Shown: in pieces, positions 51,501 through 60,679 of the stretch
How the letters are laid out: every line of letters begins with the position of its first letter
Numbering within the stretch: position 1 is the first letter of the stretch
Assembly (NCBI GenBank): GCA_016617855.1
Contig: JAECUM010031248.1
Location: 1 to 64,000, forward strand
Reading direction: 5' to 3'
Source of the DNA: Megalonaias nervosa
Taxonomy: Eukaryota > Mollusca > Bivalvia > Unionida > Unionidae
Length of the DNA stretch: 64,000 nucleotides
The notes under the pieces: model-generated
The model's input: only the letters and a program-made list of their open reading frames with translations
Database searches by the model: none
Told to the model about the DNA's origin: nothing
Made by a program: the position numbers and the translations under genes

Positions 51501-52181
51501 TTGTTAATTATCAAGTCTTTCAAACTGCCTTTCTAGACAAACCTAGATTTTTCAACCGAACCATTAGTGTTCAGTCAGTAATGAAACAGCTTACAAAAGA
51601 TTGGTACATGGATATTTCAGAGTTTAAACCATATCTAACAATTTCTTGAAACTAGGCTAAACTTCAAGCCTTACTTTCATGCAGACTAAACACAAATATG
51701 TTGAAAGCTTCCAAGTCTGTCTGCTTAAAAAACTTTAGTGTCTCGCATCTCAATACTAAGCAATTACTGAGTTAGTCAAATTATCTTCATATATAATCAT
51801 GTTTTTGTTATAATGCTACCATCTGTGCATCTAAAGGGGCAGACAGTTTACTTGATGAATTCATGTACAATAAACAGAATTAAAATTTTAATCAATCAAT
51901 TTACAGTAACTCTCAGATGATAAACACAGGTGGTCTACCTGTAAAATTGTTGAAAAACTGGGACTGGGCACTGCATCATTGCACAAGGATATTTTCCAAA
52001 TGTTGTACAAGTTACTAACTAGCTTAAAATTATGCTTGGTCTTATCATTTGAATAATGAGAGCATTCTACAAATCTCAAAATTCAGATTGCAGAATACTT
52101 ACAGTTGTTGATATGTGGTTTGAAGTCCTCTCCCATACGATCCACCAGCAAACATAGCACCTCCAGGCCATTGATGGAAAT
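30490..52181 (-). CDS. CLASP: CLASP-family microtubule-associated protein, N-terminal TOG1 region (partial, 7 exons)
   Basis: Seven minus-strand exons (52181-52103, 48811-48768, 39106-39047, 38560-38469, 36998-36923, 35118-35021, 30560-30490; 520 nt, about 173 residues) join in phase with GT-AG introns. The product reads continuously through motifs known from CLASP proteins: VDRLGDAKDQVR, LLLKLM, YVFERM, VREGVLICLI, FSKIVPAI, ALAEIYRHVGEKVR, SRKGIPQQRLNQLFAKFDEV and SGNM. CLASPs bind microtubule plus ends and regulate rescue, spindle and cortical microtubules; the encoded part is most of the first TOG/HEAT array. The start codon and first TOG helices are missing (upstream of 52181), as are TOG2, TOG3 and the C-terminal region. 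Introns are 0.5-9.7 kb and contain transposons and minisatellites. It looks like a working gene: no stop or frameshift in any exon. The paralogue cannot be assigned. Confidence 0.93.
31270..31932. repeat. Minisatellite, about 47-bp unit
   Basis: About 13 copies of GTATGGGATCATGACCATGG, GGTAACAGTGGTATTGGAAG, AAGAGAA lie within the CLASP intron f-g. Long minus-strand frames through it are repetitive (HGHDP..., QYHCYLMVM) and not a gene. Confidence 0.92.
32232..32465 (+). pseudogene. Penelope-like retroelement GIY-YIG C-terminus, 5'-truncated
   Basis: About 76 codons encode the end of a GIY-YIG endonuclease as found downstream of the reverse transcriptase in Penelope-like elements: HLRDIRNHKDSPVSKQFNQS (compare R...H....TPVA.HFN), then DHNTD, then RELYWIYQLHTLHPVGIN (compare R...E..WI..L.TL.P.GLN) and a stop. 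A TAA lies in frame a few codons upstream (just before GQL), so only the 3' end of the element is present, as expected of 5'-truncated copies. It lies antisense to CLASP in intron f-g. The reverse transcriptase itself was not seen. An alternative is another GIY-YIG-bearing retroelement. Confidence 0.65.
32466..35020. other. CLASP intron f-g remainder
   Basis: It contains a short tandem repeat at 33268-33347 (CAATTAACTCAATCAATTAG, ATACAATGG, three copies) and a G-rich patch at 34643-34674. Nothing else was recognised. Confidence 0.55.
34643..34674 (+). other. G-quadruplex-type motif
   Basis: Five runs of three or more G (GGGGG, GGG, GGGGGG, GGGG, GGG) are separated by loops of 1-6 bases on the plus strand. 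This is the template strand for CLASP. Confidence 0.6.
35021..35118 (-). CDS. CLASP: CLASP exon f
   Basis: A 98-bp exon between ATATTCAG and AG|GTAATT. It encodes VRETAVNALAEIYRHVGEKV then RSDLSRKGIPQQ and two bases of Arg. EIYRHVGE is the most diagnostic CLASP stretch in the window. Confidence 0.95.
35665..35865 (-). mobile_element. tRNA-like SINE in CLASP intron e-f
   Basis: The minus-strand head GGAGCCATGGTTGTTCATTT then GGTAGAGCACTGG (A box) precedes a degraded B box. The body ends in CATTTGCATCC. Related to 13198-13353. Confidence 0.6.
36527..36776 (-). mobile_element. tRNA(Ser/Leu)-like SINE in CLASP intron e-f
   Basis: Plus-strand reading GGGGTTTAACACCATTTCTC, AGCAAAAGATAAGCTATA and GAAGCTACTGGCAACTTTCT matches the 12945-13197 family. 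The head end near 36770 reads GACCACTTGGCCACAAAGGG. Confidence 0.75.
36923..36998 (-). CDS. CLASP: CLASP exon e
   Basis: A 76-bp exon between TTTTTTAG and CAG|GTACTT. It encodes YGARCLQFSKIVPAIIKLLE then DQTPQ, equivalent to the LSKIVPHICNLLGDPNSQ segment. It ends in phase 0. Confidence 0.92.
37745..37945. repeat. Short tandem repeat, unit about 45-60 bp
   Basis: Variants of GGACAGATGAAAAACA and CTGTAATCTGGCTAACAAAA, TTGCAAG recur four times in CLASP intron d-e. Confidence 0.75.
38215..38291 (-). mobile_element. SINE head fragment in CLASP intron d-e
   Basis: Minus-strand CATGGTGGCTCATTTGGTAG, AGTGTTGGAATCTAAGGGTC is a tRNA-like head of the family at 13198-13353, truncated after the B-box region. 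Confidence 0.55.
38469..38560 (-). CDS. CLASP: CLASP exon d
   Basis: A 92-bp exon between TCATTTCAG and AC|GTAAGT. It encodes YVFERMAGAFQHKLWHVREG then VLICLINTINT, matching the YVWDRM...KHKNFRTREGICLCLI helix pair of the family. Confidence 0.93.
38622..38745. repeat. Imperfect (ATC/ATT) trinucleotide tract
   Basis: Interrupted ATC/ATT repeats lie between CLASP exons d and c. Confidence 0.75.
39047..39106 (-). CDS. CLASP: CLASP exon c
   Basis: A 60-bp phase 0-0 exon between TTTTGCAG and CAG|GTATGT. It encodes VRDQAQQLLLKLMMPASTPQ, equivalent to the VREQ...LLLKIM...NPQ segment of vertebrate CLASP. Confidence 0.93.
39800..40035. repeat. Three copies of a ~70-80-bp unit
   Basis: Units carry AATGTCTCTCCTTATCTCAT, TATCTACTGCTGATAGAAG and CTACTGGCTCAGGCTTGGTG, with partial divergence. 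Located in CLASP intron b-c. Confidence 0.75.
40036..43954. other. CLASP intron b-c, mostly unassigned
   Basis: It holds an interspersed repeat fragment (40390-40590) and a truncated Ser/Leu-type SINE (42344-42492, minus: GGGTTTAATGCCATTTCTTA, GATAGGCCATACATGGCGGC). No other gene or repeat was recognised. Confidence 0.5.
44678..44852 (+). pseudogene. TTF-type zinc-finger segment of a hAT transposase, interrupted
   Basis: After an AG at about 44677 the frame reads IKHNFVQQWLKTYSWLHFQK, then EVKSSEECDSEDAFMFCYIC and TEAKINLDDQ. A W-L-x-x-Y-x-W-L-x-F patch followed by FCxIC is typical of the N-terminal TTF-type zinc finger of ZNF862-like hAT proteins. Reading breaks off after TITFIT, where an inverted relic of a second transposon begins (44853). 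The same segment, with a few substitutions, occurs at 60680-60850. Confidence 0.6.
44853..45583 (-). mobile_element. Inverted relic of an element-2-type transposon inside element 1
   Basis: Read on the minus strand it starts CAGAGGTCTCGGAAACGCTT (45583 downward) and GACGCAGAAAATCAC, closely matching the left end of element 2 at 46932-47010. Near 44925 it encodes DLDKMPFTNLD, matching DLDKMPFANLD at the start of element 2's ORF (47850). Between them are about three 144-bp tandem units (45035-45420: GGTCTTTCAGCCACTGAATT and variants). The plus-strand TTF frame stops at its left edge and a transposase frame resumes after its right edge. Confidence 0.65.
45584..46050 (+). pseudogene. hAT (ZNF862-like) transposase fragment
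   Basis: The frame reads HNIRQILMQFYKQDIAAKAL, then after interruptions NLIRDLQNSSFVSAMADEST, DIANNRHLVIHAPIISDDMK and ECSDASGKGI. The A-D-E-S-T-D-I motif, followed by a basic residue and a beta-strand, marks the start of the hAT RNase-H-like catalytic core and holds its first catalytic Asp. Nothing of the later catalytic or dimerisation (hATC) region follows before the terminus at 46210. The copy is a truncated relic with stops between segments. Confidence 0.7.
46217..46925. other. Spacer between the two hAT-like elements
   Basis: No coding or repeat structure was recognised. Confidence 0.5.
46932..48504 (+). mobile_element. hAT-like DNA element 2 with 6-bp TSD
   Basis: The left end CAGAGATCTTGGAAACGCTT (46932) pairs with right-end complement CAGAGGTCTCACTAGGATTT (48504 inward), agreeing at 8 of the first 9 bases. 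The direct repeat ACAAAC flanks both sides (46926-46931 and 48505-48510). The subterminal left segment contains GGACGCAAA and GGGACGCAGAAAATCACCC. The interior carries the beginning of a transposase (47823-48265). Near the right end a short internal palindrome is present (AGGAGTCCTGGACTCCT). Inserted in CLASP intron b-c, 722 bp from element 1. Confidence 0.75.
47823..48265 (+). pseudogene. Zinc-finger N-terminus of a hAT-like transposase, frameshifted and truncated
   Basis: The first frame (47823-48104) begins MLPANSKSRDLDKMPFANLD and KHFGVKQKNED. A second frame from about 48056 reads QPRAICQWCKECGKLNSMAT, then TFSKHKASRDHLLAAEAH, which has the CxxC...H....H spacing and the STFSKHKxSxxH motif of TTF/BED-like fingers in ZNF862/C17orf113-type hAT proteins. 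A frame change is needed between the two, and a stop (TAG near 48262) ends it. No catalytic core is present. Confidence 0.6.
48768..48811 (-). CDS. CLASP: CLASP exon b
   Basis: A 44-bp exon between CATTACAG and CAG|GTATGG. With the carried base it encodes LLTVVVDRLGDAKDQ, containing the conserved DRLGDAKD signature of the first TOG array. It ends in phase 0. Confidence 0.93.
49210..49505. repeat. Minisatellite, about 57-bp unit
   Basis: Five copies of CAATCAAAATGATCATACTA, TGATATTATGCATAGTAATC, TGATT lie in CLASP intron a-b. Confidence 0.9.
50000..50705. repeat. Minisatellite, 37-bp unit, about 19 copies
   Basis: The unit GAATACTACTCAGATGGTAC, AATGTAAAATGTCTTAT is repeated. Two variants alternate: TGTCTTAT and TACCTTAG before GAATACT, and CAGATGG versus CATATGG. 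Located in CLASP intron a-b. Confidence 0.95.
50706..52102. other. CLASP intron a-b remainder
   Basis: No repeat or ORF with recognisable motif was seen. Confidence 0.5.
52103..52181 (-). CDS. CLASP: CLASP exon a (start of visible coding)
   Basis: The acceptor GTTTCAG precedes ATTTCCATC and the donor CT|GTAAGT follows 52103. It encodes ISINGLEVLCLLVDRMGEDF then KPHINN plus one base. This corresponds to the CLASP helix reading VLLGMDILSALVTRLQDRF in vertebrates (from memory). Confidence 0.9.
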
Positions 52182-54997
52182 CTGAAACAAAATAAAGAAA
52201 TTCTAAACTGGAAACTGATGTTAAATACATGTAGCTTCCCTGACAGATTTACTGTACCAGCAAATTATTTAAAACATATAGTAGCGATTCATGACATGCA
52301 TATAAAATACATCAAAAACATTGCATTCTCAAAATCTTAAACTTGAGTGCAATGGTTATGCTCCACGGCTTTCACAAAATTTCACCAACTTGTATGTCAT
52401 CTGCTTGTGCAGTGCTCAAAGAATTTTTTTTACACTGGCACAGAGCTGGCGACTTTAAAACAAAATAACCAGCCCTGATTCCAATTTCAACATGCCCAAA
52501 ACTGCCCTATTTTTGTTTTTACTATTGTTTGTCACACAATGTTGCAATTGCTGTACTTCAAAATATGAAAGGATAAAAACAAAATCAATTTAAACTGACT
52601 TGAGTGTTTATTTGGTCTCAACATATTTCACATAAAACGTTTTCCTCCAGGTCCTGAGGTCAGCCATTGTCTAACTGCTCATTCGATGTCCTCCATACTC
52701 AGTGGATCAAGAGTGTTTATGTTCAATAATATCTGAAGCGTGTCTTGCTTCAGAACGTTTTCTTTAAACTCTGATACTGCTCATAGGTGCTGCTTAATAT
52801 GTTGATAGTGTATGGCATAACACCAGTGTAAGCATGAGCATGGGGCAGCTCAATTATTATTATTATTAAACTTGAATATGTAACATCTTGAACAAAGCAA
52901 CAGCACTTAAACAAGACCATTAAATAAAATCTAAATACTTACTCAAGTCATAACCACATTTGATCCCTATATTAATTACAATACCTCAAAAAACATCCAG
53001 CATCTGGCCTAAACTGACCTGATTACAACAATAAAGAAATCAATTAACGGTTCATTCTGTATACATGCCAGCCTTAACCCCATTACTCGGCCATCATTGC
53101 ACCGGTTGCAATGATTGCTGGAACAGTTCCAATACCCGCAAGACTGCTTCTGGTTGGTTATTGTACTGGACATAAATATTCAAAATGGTATTTTGTCCTG
53201 CCTCAAGTAGAATCACATGTATGTTAAAGTCTGTTCCCCATTCATAGGTCACATGCTTCACTCTGTACACAAAGTTTACAGCTTTTCATAGAAGTATGAT
53301 AAGTAGATAATCTTCATAAGCATAAGGGGCATATATGGGGATAGATATTAACAATTTAACAGTCTTTCAACATCTTGTGATTAAAGTTTTCTCTGGCAAA
53401 TTTTACAACCCCAATGGGCACCTCATTTAGAATACATGTTGGACCTAATCTGAAATTAGAGGGCCCGGGCATCGAGCTATCATATTTTTTAGTACTGTTG
53501 AGGTTCAATCTCTTAAATAAAACATTCTCTACCAGTGTTGAAGTTAGTCAAAGTTATTCCACTTCAGCTTGCAAACTAATGAAATTAATTTTAAAATAGT
53601 TCAAATCCCGTAATTTTACACTTTCCATGTTCTAAAAATAGATTCTCCTAGACTCAGACCCATTTAGAAATAAAACCACCTTTATCTTGACAAAATATAA
53701 AGAAAACTTGACAGGCAAAACTTTTTAAAATGTGATCTAACAACATTTTATACAAATATTTGCTTTCTAAAGCTTGGTATTCACTGTATCATGCAGTTTC
53801 ATATTCAACCCTGTGATAATCATACTGATCTAGATACCTACAGCATCTGGTTCTTTCAGAATGTTTAAGCAAAGTTGTTTTATGCCGAACATAAGCTTTC
53901 CAGGATTTTTCTTTGAATAATATATAATCCCACAGGTAAAATATAAGAATTAATTTTTTATTTTAGAAATTCAACCCCATGCAAAATACTAAACTCTCAA
54001 GTGAAAACACAAACCCCAAAATAAGCATCTTCACTATATATATAGATTGATATATTAACATATCAGAACCATGACAAGCGAAAATGTAAAATGAGATACC
54101 AGATACATATCCACATTTTGCATACCAACTCTCTCAAATTGTCAATGCCTGAGGTGAACAAAAGGCAAAAACAAAAAGCCAGCAGTATCATCAGTGTAAA
54201 GATTATACATTAATAGAGGATAACAAATATAACTCATGATGGAGACTGTATCTAAGTCAGAATTTGAGCTTTCTACTCCATCACTGTCTTATTTAAAACT
54301 AATACTGCTGGCTTCCTCACTCATTAGCATTCCCTCAGCCTTTCATATGATATATGATGTGGTAAAAAAGTGTGACATATGTGTCAAAACGAGAAAAGAG
54401 CAACTGCAATTACTTGCCATCAAAAATCCAAAGGCTTTTAATTGCATATTAAAAGCGACCCTCAACGCCTGTGACCCAGCTCCGGACCAAAGAACATATT
54501 CACCGGACAGTAACAAACCATCATAATGAAAAAATATCAAATATATGTTGTGTCTTCCTGCAATGACCACATGTATATAAGTTTGGTCACAAAATACTAT
54601 AAATGTCATTGTAACTGAAATTTGTGTAGTCCCAACTCTTGACCCCTCCCACTGGTAGGAGCCAATGATGTGTCACTTTTGCAAATGGCAACCCAATAAG
54701 GAAAATGAGTGCAAAGTTTGGTGAATTTTCACACAACAGTTTAGGAGATGTGAGGTAAATGTTGAAACACTGTAAAACGTACATAAAATAAAAGATCATG
54801 GAAAATATAGGACAAAATTTTTGTATACTTCTGGAACCTTTTCTATGGATACCAGTCATGACAGTCCTAACAAAAGTCCAATGTTGTATCTATGTAGTGC
54901 TTCTCAAAATGCAGTTCGAGCAAATATTTCTTTTTCCAAAGCATTGGTAACAATTATTTCAAAATAGAGGATAAGAAGAAATAACCAAGAGACTTCA
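52182..54997. other. Sequence upstream of visible CLASP exons
   Basis: I could not find the preceding CLASP exon here. A weak minus-strand coding-like stretch at 52640-52760 is broken by stops. Otherwise nothing was recognised. Confidence 0.45.
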
Positions 54998-54998
54998 G

Positions 54999-55061
<63 letters not shown>

Positions 55062-55095
55062 TACATACATACATACATACATACACACACACAAA
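54998..55095. repeat. Compound microsatellite (TA)n(CA)n(CATA)n(CA)n
   Basis: A TA run of about 40 bp passes directly into CA, then ATAC tetranucleotide, then CA repeats. Confidence 0.95.
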
Positions 55096-55289
55096 CATTA
55101 ATAGTGAAACCTGCTTCAGTGAACACCTTCATAAACAGGACAAATGCTCATCAGAGACAAATTATTATGAACCTGTTTCCTAAGCTTATTTATACATTTC
55201 ACCTCTATACATCAAACATATTTCCAAGAAAAACACAAAAATGATGTACCTTGTGTGTACTCCTGAAACAAATTTTGCTATACTTTCTT

Positions 55290-55445
55290 CCTGCTGCAGT
55301 GGCTCTGTAATTAAGGCCTCATGCTTGTGACCGGAACGGCATGGGTTTGATTCCCACCCATCAGACCAGCCCACATCAGCTTGTGTGGTGTCTTCTTGAA
55401 CGAGGCACTTACTCGCCTTGGTAGAACATAAACTTGTAAGCACTG
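55290..55445 (+). mobile_element. tRNA-like SINE
   Basis: The head TGCAGTGGCTCTGTAATTAA and B-box GGGTTTGATTCCCACCC are followed by GTGGTGTCTTCTTGAACGAG and GCACTT, a body motif shared with other SINEs in this window. Confidence 0.65.
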
Positions 55446-56399
55446 CTATGCAGTAAAACTCCAACCAATTCTTCTTCAGAACTACATCTGCTAGTCGCTA
55501 GTACAACTAATACATGTATAAATAATATAACATTTTTGTAATTGTATCGACACAAAGTACCATATGATACATGAATAATAATCAGGACAAAAGATTATTT
55601 TTATTGGGTGCTACTTTTACTTGACTAGAAAGTAAACAATTTAACACTGAGAGTAACCTAAAATACTTTAACAATTAACCTAAAGTTGGGTGTGGACAGG
55701 CAGACAGATGAATGTACAGACATGCATATAGATGCCCCAGTACTCACTCTGTCAAACTTCCACCAAGGCACACTTAACAAAACAACTTCAGGTGGAAAAT
55801 AATTATTTTAGTCATAAATTGCTCTAACTGGTGTATATGAACATACAAAGAAACAATAAAAGGATACAGAACAACAACAAAAAATAAAGGAAGTTATAAG
55901 TGCTATATGGTTTGATATATGTGTGTAGCTCTGTTTGCTCATGGTGAATCATAATACATAGTGGGTCTAAACATGTTTAAGTCATTAGATCATTCTCTCC
56001 CAAAGGAGAATAATATGTTTATGAGGGGGGGGGGGATATTGACACAATAGGTGAATTGATTAATTGGCTTAAGTAGCTTTCATTCTGATGGCACCTTGTT
56101 TTCTGCAAACAGTATAAAGAACCTAGTATTATTTCTGATATTTTTTAAACCCAAATTTTCAAGAGATTTTGGAAACTGTTTTGGATGATGGATTCTTTTA
56201 AGAAATCTTCCATCTACTATTTTATCCTATTTTTTAAAAAATAAAATTGCCCCTCACCCTTCCATCATCATAATATGGCCTCTTGTAAGCTGAAAAAAAG
56301 GTTAAAATCCACTTTTTAACATACTGAACAATGTAGCTCTCATTAGAGGGAGACCATTCTCAATAATGTTAAAAAGAAAGGGGGCAATTCATTTTTTCT
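55446..56399. other. Unassigned non-coding stretch
   Basis: Only a G9 run at about 56026-56034 stands out. Confidence 0.5.
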
Positions 56400-56459
56400 A
56401 CAAATCTGAACAGTGTATGTCTGTGTCTGTGTGTGAGTCTGTGTCAAAAAAATATGTGT

Positions 56460-56995
56460 GGTTCTGGTTACATAAACAAAAGGCTGATGCAGAGTCAGAG
56501 GGGTACTAGTCTCTGTGTCTATACATGGCCTAAAGACAGACACAAGGTCAAGGGGGTACTAGTCTCTGTGTCTATACCTGGCCTAAAGGCTGACACAGGG
56601 TCAGAGGGGTACTAGTCTCTGTGTCTATACCTGGCCTAAAGACAGACACAAGGTCAGGGGGGTACTAGTCTCTGTGTCTATACCTGGCCTAAAGGCTGAC
56701 ACAGGGTCAGAGGGGTACAAGTCTCTGTATCTATACCTGGCCTAAAGGCTGACACAGGGTCAGAGGGGTACAAGTCTCTGTATCTATACCTGGCCTAAAG
56801 GCTGACACAGGGTCAGAGGGGTACTAGTCTCTGTGTCTATACCTGACCTAAAGACAGACACAAGGTCAGAGGGGTACATGTCTCTGTATCTATACCTGGC
56901 CTAAAGGCTGACACAAGGTCAGAGGGGTACAAGTCTCTGTGTCTATACCTGGCCTAAAGACTGACACAAGGTCAGAGAGGTACAAGTCTTCTTAG
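56460..56995. repeat. Minisatellite, 53-bp unit, about 10 copies
   Basis: The unit CTGACACAGGGTCAGAGGGG, TACTAGTCTCTGTGTCTATA, CCTGGCCTAAAGG repeats. Two main variants (AAGGCTGACACAGGG and AAGACAGACACAAGG) are interspersed. It is GC-richer than its surroundings. Confidence 0.95.
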
Positions 56996-57339
56996 CAGTA
57001 GGTTTGCCTGCCAATAATGTACTGCATCCATCTCTAAATGATGTGGCTTTAGACAAGCTGTGTTGTCTATGGTCTTATTTCATGCAACAGAAGCAATAAA
57101 ATAATTTTTTCTCTTTTCAGAAGTATTTATTTTTAATCACTGTAATCAGTTAATTTTTGATTAATTAGAAAATCCCATTGTTCACCACTTTTTCCAAAAA
57201 ATGAATAATTATTATTAACAATGCATTACATATAAAGCAAACAAAGCACACTCACACTATTTAAATCAGAGTTCAAGTTTTGTGACATGTGTCAAGGAAT
57301 CCTTTAATAAAGTCAAAAATAACAAAAGTAACCATTGCC

Positions 57340-57510
57340 TATCAACATCCTTCCAATGGGTATGTCAGCAATAGTAAACAAGTACAACCAAGGGTCCTGA
57401 AATAATCATTCCAAAGGATGTGTCAGCAGTAGCAAAAAAGTACAACCCAGATTCCTCAAATAATTCTTCCAAAGGGCATGTCAACAACAACCCCAGTTCC
57501 TGAAACAATA
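57340..57510. repeat. Three copies of a ~58-bp unit
   Basis: The unit CAACCCAGATTCCTGAAATA, ATCATTCCAAAGGGTATGTC, AGCAATAG occurs in tandem with divergence. Confidence 0.8.
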
Positions 57511-58003
57511 ACATGTCTAAAACAAAATTGAACAGTACTCATGATAACTGCAGGACATCTCATTCAATTTCAAAATGACAAGTACTTGACAATAAAATTA
57601 CTTCATGCATGGTTCCCACGCTTTTCCGAAGATAAATTTCCAGGGTTTTTCCAGGATGAAATTGATTTTTTCAAGGTTCACATATGGCCATTACTGAATG
57701 GAATTAAAGAACATTTTAGATTATGAAACATGCATTTTCTAAATCTAAAGATGTTTCTCTTTCAAGACTCTCCAAATTAATCTAAGTCAGAAAAGATGAT
57801 CATGTACAAAACCAGAAAATGTATCACACGAAACAAGTTTGATTATATTCCTTTAAATTGGCATCTAAAGTCATTTCAATGTACAGAATAAATATTCTAA
57901 CTTTATTTTGCTGACCTGCATTATGTTGCCAATTGCGAACAACATAATAAACATAAATCAGTTTTGTTTCCTTTCAAACCTTTAATTCTAAAGAATTATG
58001 TAG

Positions 58004-58040
<37 letters not shown>

Positions 58041-58634
58041 TCTTATAGAAAGTAAACATTTCCTATTACAGTATAAATAAAACCCCAATAAATGCAAATA
58101 ATTAGAATCTTGTCTTGTAGCGAAAAGAGTTTAACCCTGAATTTATCTGTGCCTCCTTAATATGATTTGGTTAAAAATCCATCATTTAAAAAACATTTTT
58201 GAAAGGGTTGATTTAAATTTTGACAAATGACATTCAAAATTATATACTGTTGTATAAACAAGGACTGAATTTTCTGTAATATCAACTTGTCTTCTTGTAA
58301 TTCGTTTAACCAGTCCCCAAATCTGTATTGATCCAGGGGGTATATCGGTTTTTAATATTTAATACAAGGGGTGACAATTTCTCATTTCAGCTCTGAGATT
58401 CAACAATTTGGACTACAAATTTGGCTTAAAACGAATAGCAGTCTGTTTTCTAATCCGGGTTTCCTCCAAATATTCCCATCCCATTTTTCATATTTGGACA
58501 TTTTGGTTGGGATGTGGGGTCATTGCAATTGCATATCGAAAATTTGGAATTTGCTGCCACCGTACGTTAGTGACATATGGTAGTCACTTACCAGAGGGCC
58601 TAGAAAATGTAAACTTGTTATATATACTTATACC

Positions 58635-59290
58635 TGCATGAAATCGATAGGAAAATTATTTATTTTCTCAGAAATGGCAAGTATTATAATCGTTATGTCT
58701 TTAATCCGCTGACAGACTCAACGAAACTACGGCATAGATGAAACCTGACCCGGTTCACGCAATTTGCATTAACAGTCACATGACTTCACAAATCTCAAAT
58801 GACGACATCTGAAGTCCAATAGTCACGTGATATCAAACATCAAACTCCTTTTTAATGTTGTTGTACAGAAATTCAATTATATTATATGAAAGTTAGGTAC
58901 TTTTTGTAAAAACCAGCAATCTGGCCAGTCTGATTTATCAAGCAGAGAGCACGTCAACGTGGTAGTCACGTGACACAACAAGACTCCAGAAGTTGTTATC
59001 GGCATACAGGCCTATAAATATGGAAAAGTTTGTGTTCTTTCGTTTTTGTATTTTTATCGCAACCAGTATACGAGTTTCATTTAATATTTATTAAAATGTT
59101 TTCTCTACAACATTTGAAAATGTGGGTTGTTCGATTTGTGTACTTGTGAGACCAGCAATGGAATCGCGAGTGGTAGGTCACATTTCATCAACGCCGTAGT
59201 TTTATCTTGTCTTTCAACAGATTAAAGACATAACGATTTTAATACTCACAATTTCTGAGAAAATAAGTAATTTTCATATTGATTTCATGC
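58635..59290. repeat. Foldback with ~115-bp arms nested in element 3
   Basis: The left arm 58635-58750 and right arm 59176-59290 are inverted complements; shared blocks include GCATGAAATC, TATTTTCTCAGAAAT, AATCGTTATGTCTTTAATC, ACTACGGC and GATGAAA. The loop (58751-59175) contains CACATG and two CACGTG sites and a TATAAATA box. Confidence 0.8.
58824..59020 (+). promoter_or_regulatory. Promoter-like cluster: CACGTG x2 and TATA box
   Basis: CACGTG at 58824-58829 and 58967-58972 (both within GTCACGTGA) and TATAAATA at 59013-59020, about 40 bp after the second E box. An ATG with a following donor-like site (ATGGAATCGCGAGTG|GTAGGT) lies at 59158. GTCACGTGA is a USF/TFE-type E box by general knowledge; activity is inferred only. 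Confidence 0.3.
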
Positions 59291-60679
59291 ATGCATCTAA
59301 CAACGTTTAAAGTTTGCTAGGCCATCCGGAAAGCGGCTACGCTTTGCCGCCCCCATGTTGGCCTCTTATGATGCAAGACTGATTTGCATACCTTTCTTGT
59401 AAGCAAAGATATGGATATCGAGCTGACTTTGAAAATAAAAGTCTACGAGATGAATCTAATCCACTGAGCGTTTGGATTGGTTCAGCATATATGTGTGTTG
59501 CAAGCACCCAAATGATCCATACTGCACCCTCCGAATATTCTGGTTAGAACTCGATAAATTTAACTCACGATCAGTTTAGTTACGACTCAATTACATGACC
59601 ATTTCAAGCGTCAAGTGGTGGCAGAAATTCCCGGGTTTTTCCCGACTTTCATCAATATTTGCAAAATTCAAGAACTTTTCACGGTCGGGAAAAAAATTAT
59701 CATTTCTCCCGACTTTTTCCTAATTTCCCGGTAGCGTGGGAACCCTGTTCATGGTATACATACAGACTAATCCCACTTATCTGACAGTCTGTTGCATTAA
59801 GAATTATCACATAAATTTGACTGTCAGATAAACAAATTGTACCCAAAACAAAGAGCTTATTGTTGGACACTTCTGCTTTGTTTATGTATTGATCTTTTAT
59901 TGTGACATCAAGGCATATGAATGTAACTCAAAATACATCTCATATATAAATTATCAGTGTTTTATCTACCCATGCGTCATGCGTCAAATATGCAGAATTT
60001 TCCGATCTGACGCACAGAAGTCAACGACGGTACGTAAATTGACGCACCCCAATGTTATGTTTCGCTGATTAACACAAAACAAACGTTTGGTCTAAAAATC
60101 GTTCCCGGTACGTAAATTGACGCACCCAATTATTATGTTTTGCTGGTTAACACAAAACAAAGGTTTGGTCTAACTACTTCATTGGCTAGATTACAACTCG
60201 CTCAAACAGAGAAAACACTCGCACATCAGTTTCTTATGCTGATGTCATCATAATACATAGGATTACAACTGAGCGTGGAGCCTGGAGCTGACCTTATGTG
60301 ACCTGTAACTGTCACATCATTTGTAACAACAGGATGTTAGAACCATAAATCACCACAAACAAGAAAGAGATGAAAAATAAACCTGTGATTTTACAGTGAT
60401 TCTCACCAGAAACTATTATTTTATGCGCATCCTTGTCGCGCAAAGAAGCAACAATTTCCATTCCCTCAATTATATGCCTTGCGTTGTTCCAAGATACTAT
60501 CAGCGTTCAAATGAAAATGGCGTCCAAGGTAAAAAAAAAAAATTAAAATAGATCCAAAACCAACGAAATTATCATTTGGTCTGCGTTTTTACAACCGACC
60601 ATCGATAATAGTATTGCTATTGAACCAGTGGAGATTTCATCATCTTAAGATGAGGTAACGGTTACATGTAAGATAAAAC

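Larger units (their letters stand above)
57608..59747. mobile_element. hAT-like DNA element 3 with 6-bp TSD
   Basis: The left end CATGGTTCCCACGC (57608-57621) and right-end complement CAGGGTTCCCACGC (59747-59734) match at 13 of 14 bases. TTCATG flanks both sides (57602-57607 and 59748-59753). Subterminal sequence on the right is rich in TTCCCG/CGGGAA motifs. No transposase is visible; the interior carries an (AT)n tract (about 58005-58037) and a nested foldback (58635-59290). Confidence 0.7.

Noticed and set aside
52640..52760. Minus-strand coding-like relic (LKENVLKQDTLQILLNINTL and AVRQWL around an in-frame TGA)
   Set aside because: Short, broken and not assignable to a family with confidence.
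54236..54526. 96-codon plus-strand ORF
   Set aside because: No recognisable domain; an 88-codon ORF overlaps on the other strand; looks like chance.
58371..58641. Overlapping plus-strand ORFs inside element 3
   Set aside because: No transposase or host motif; two frames open over the same bases.
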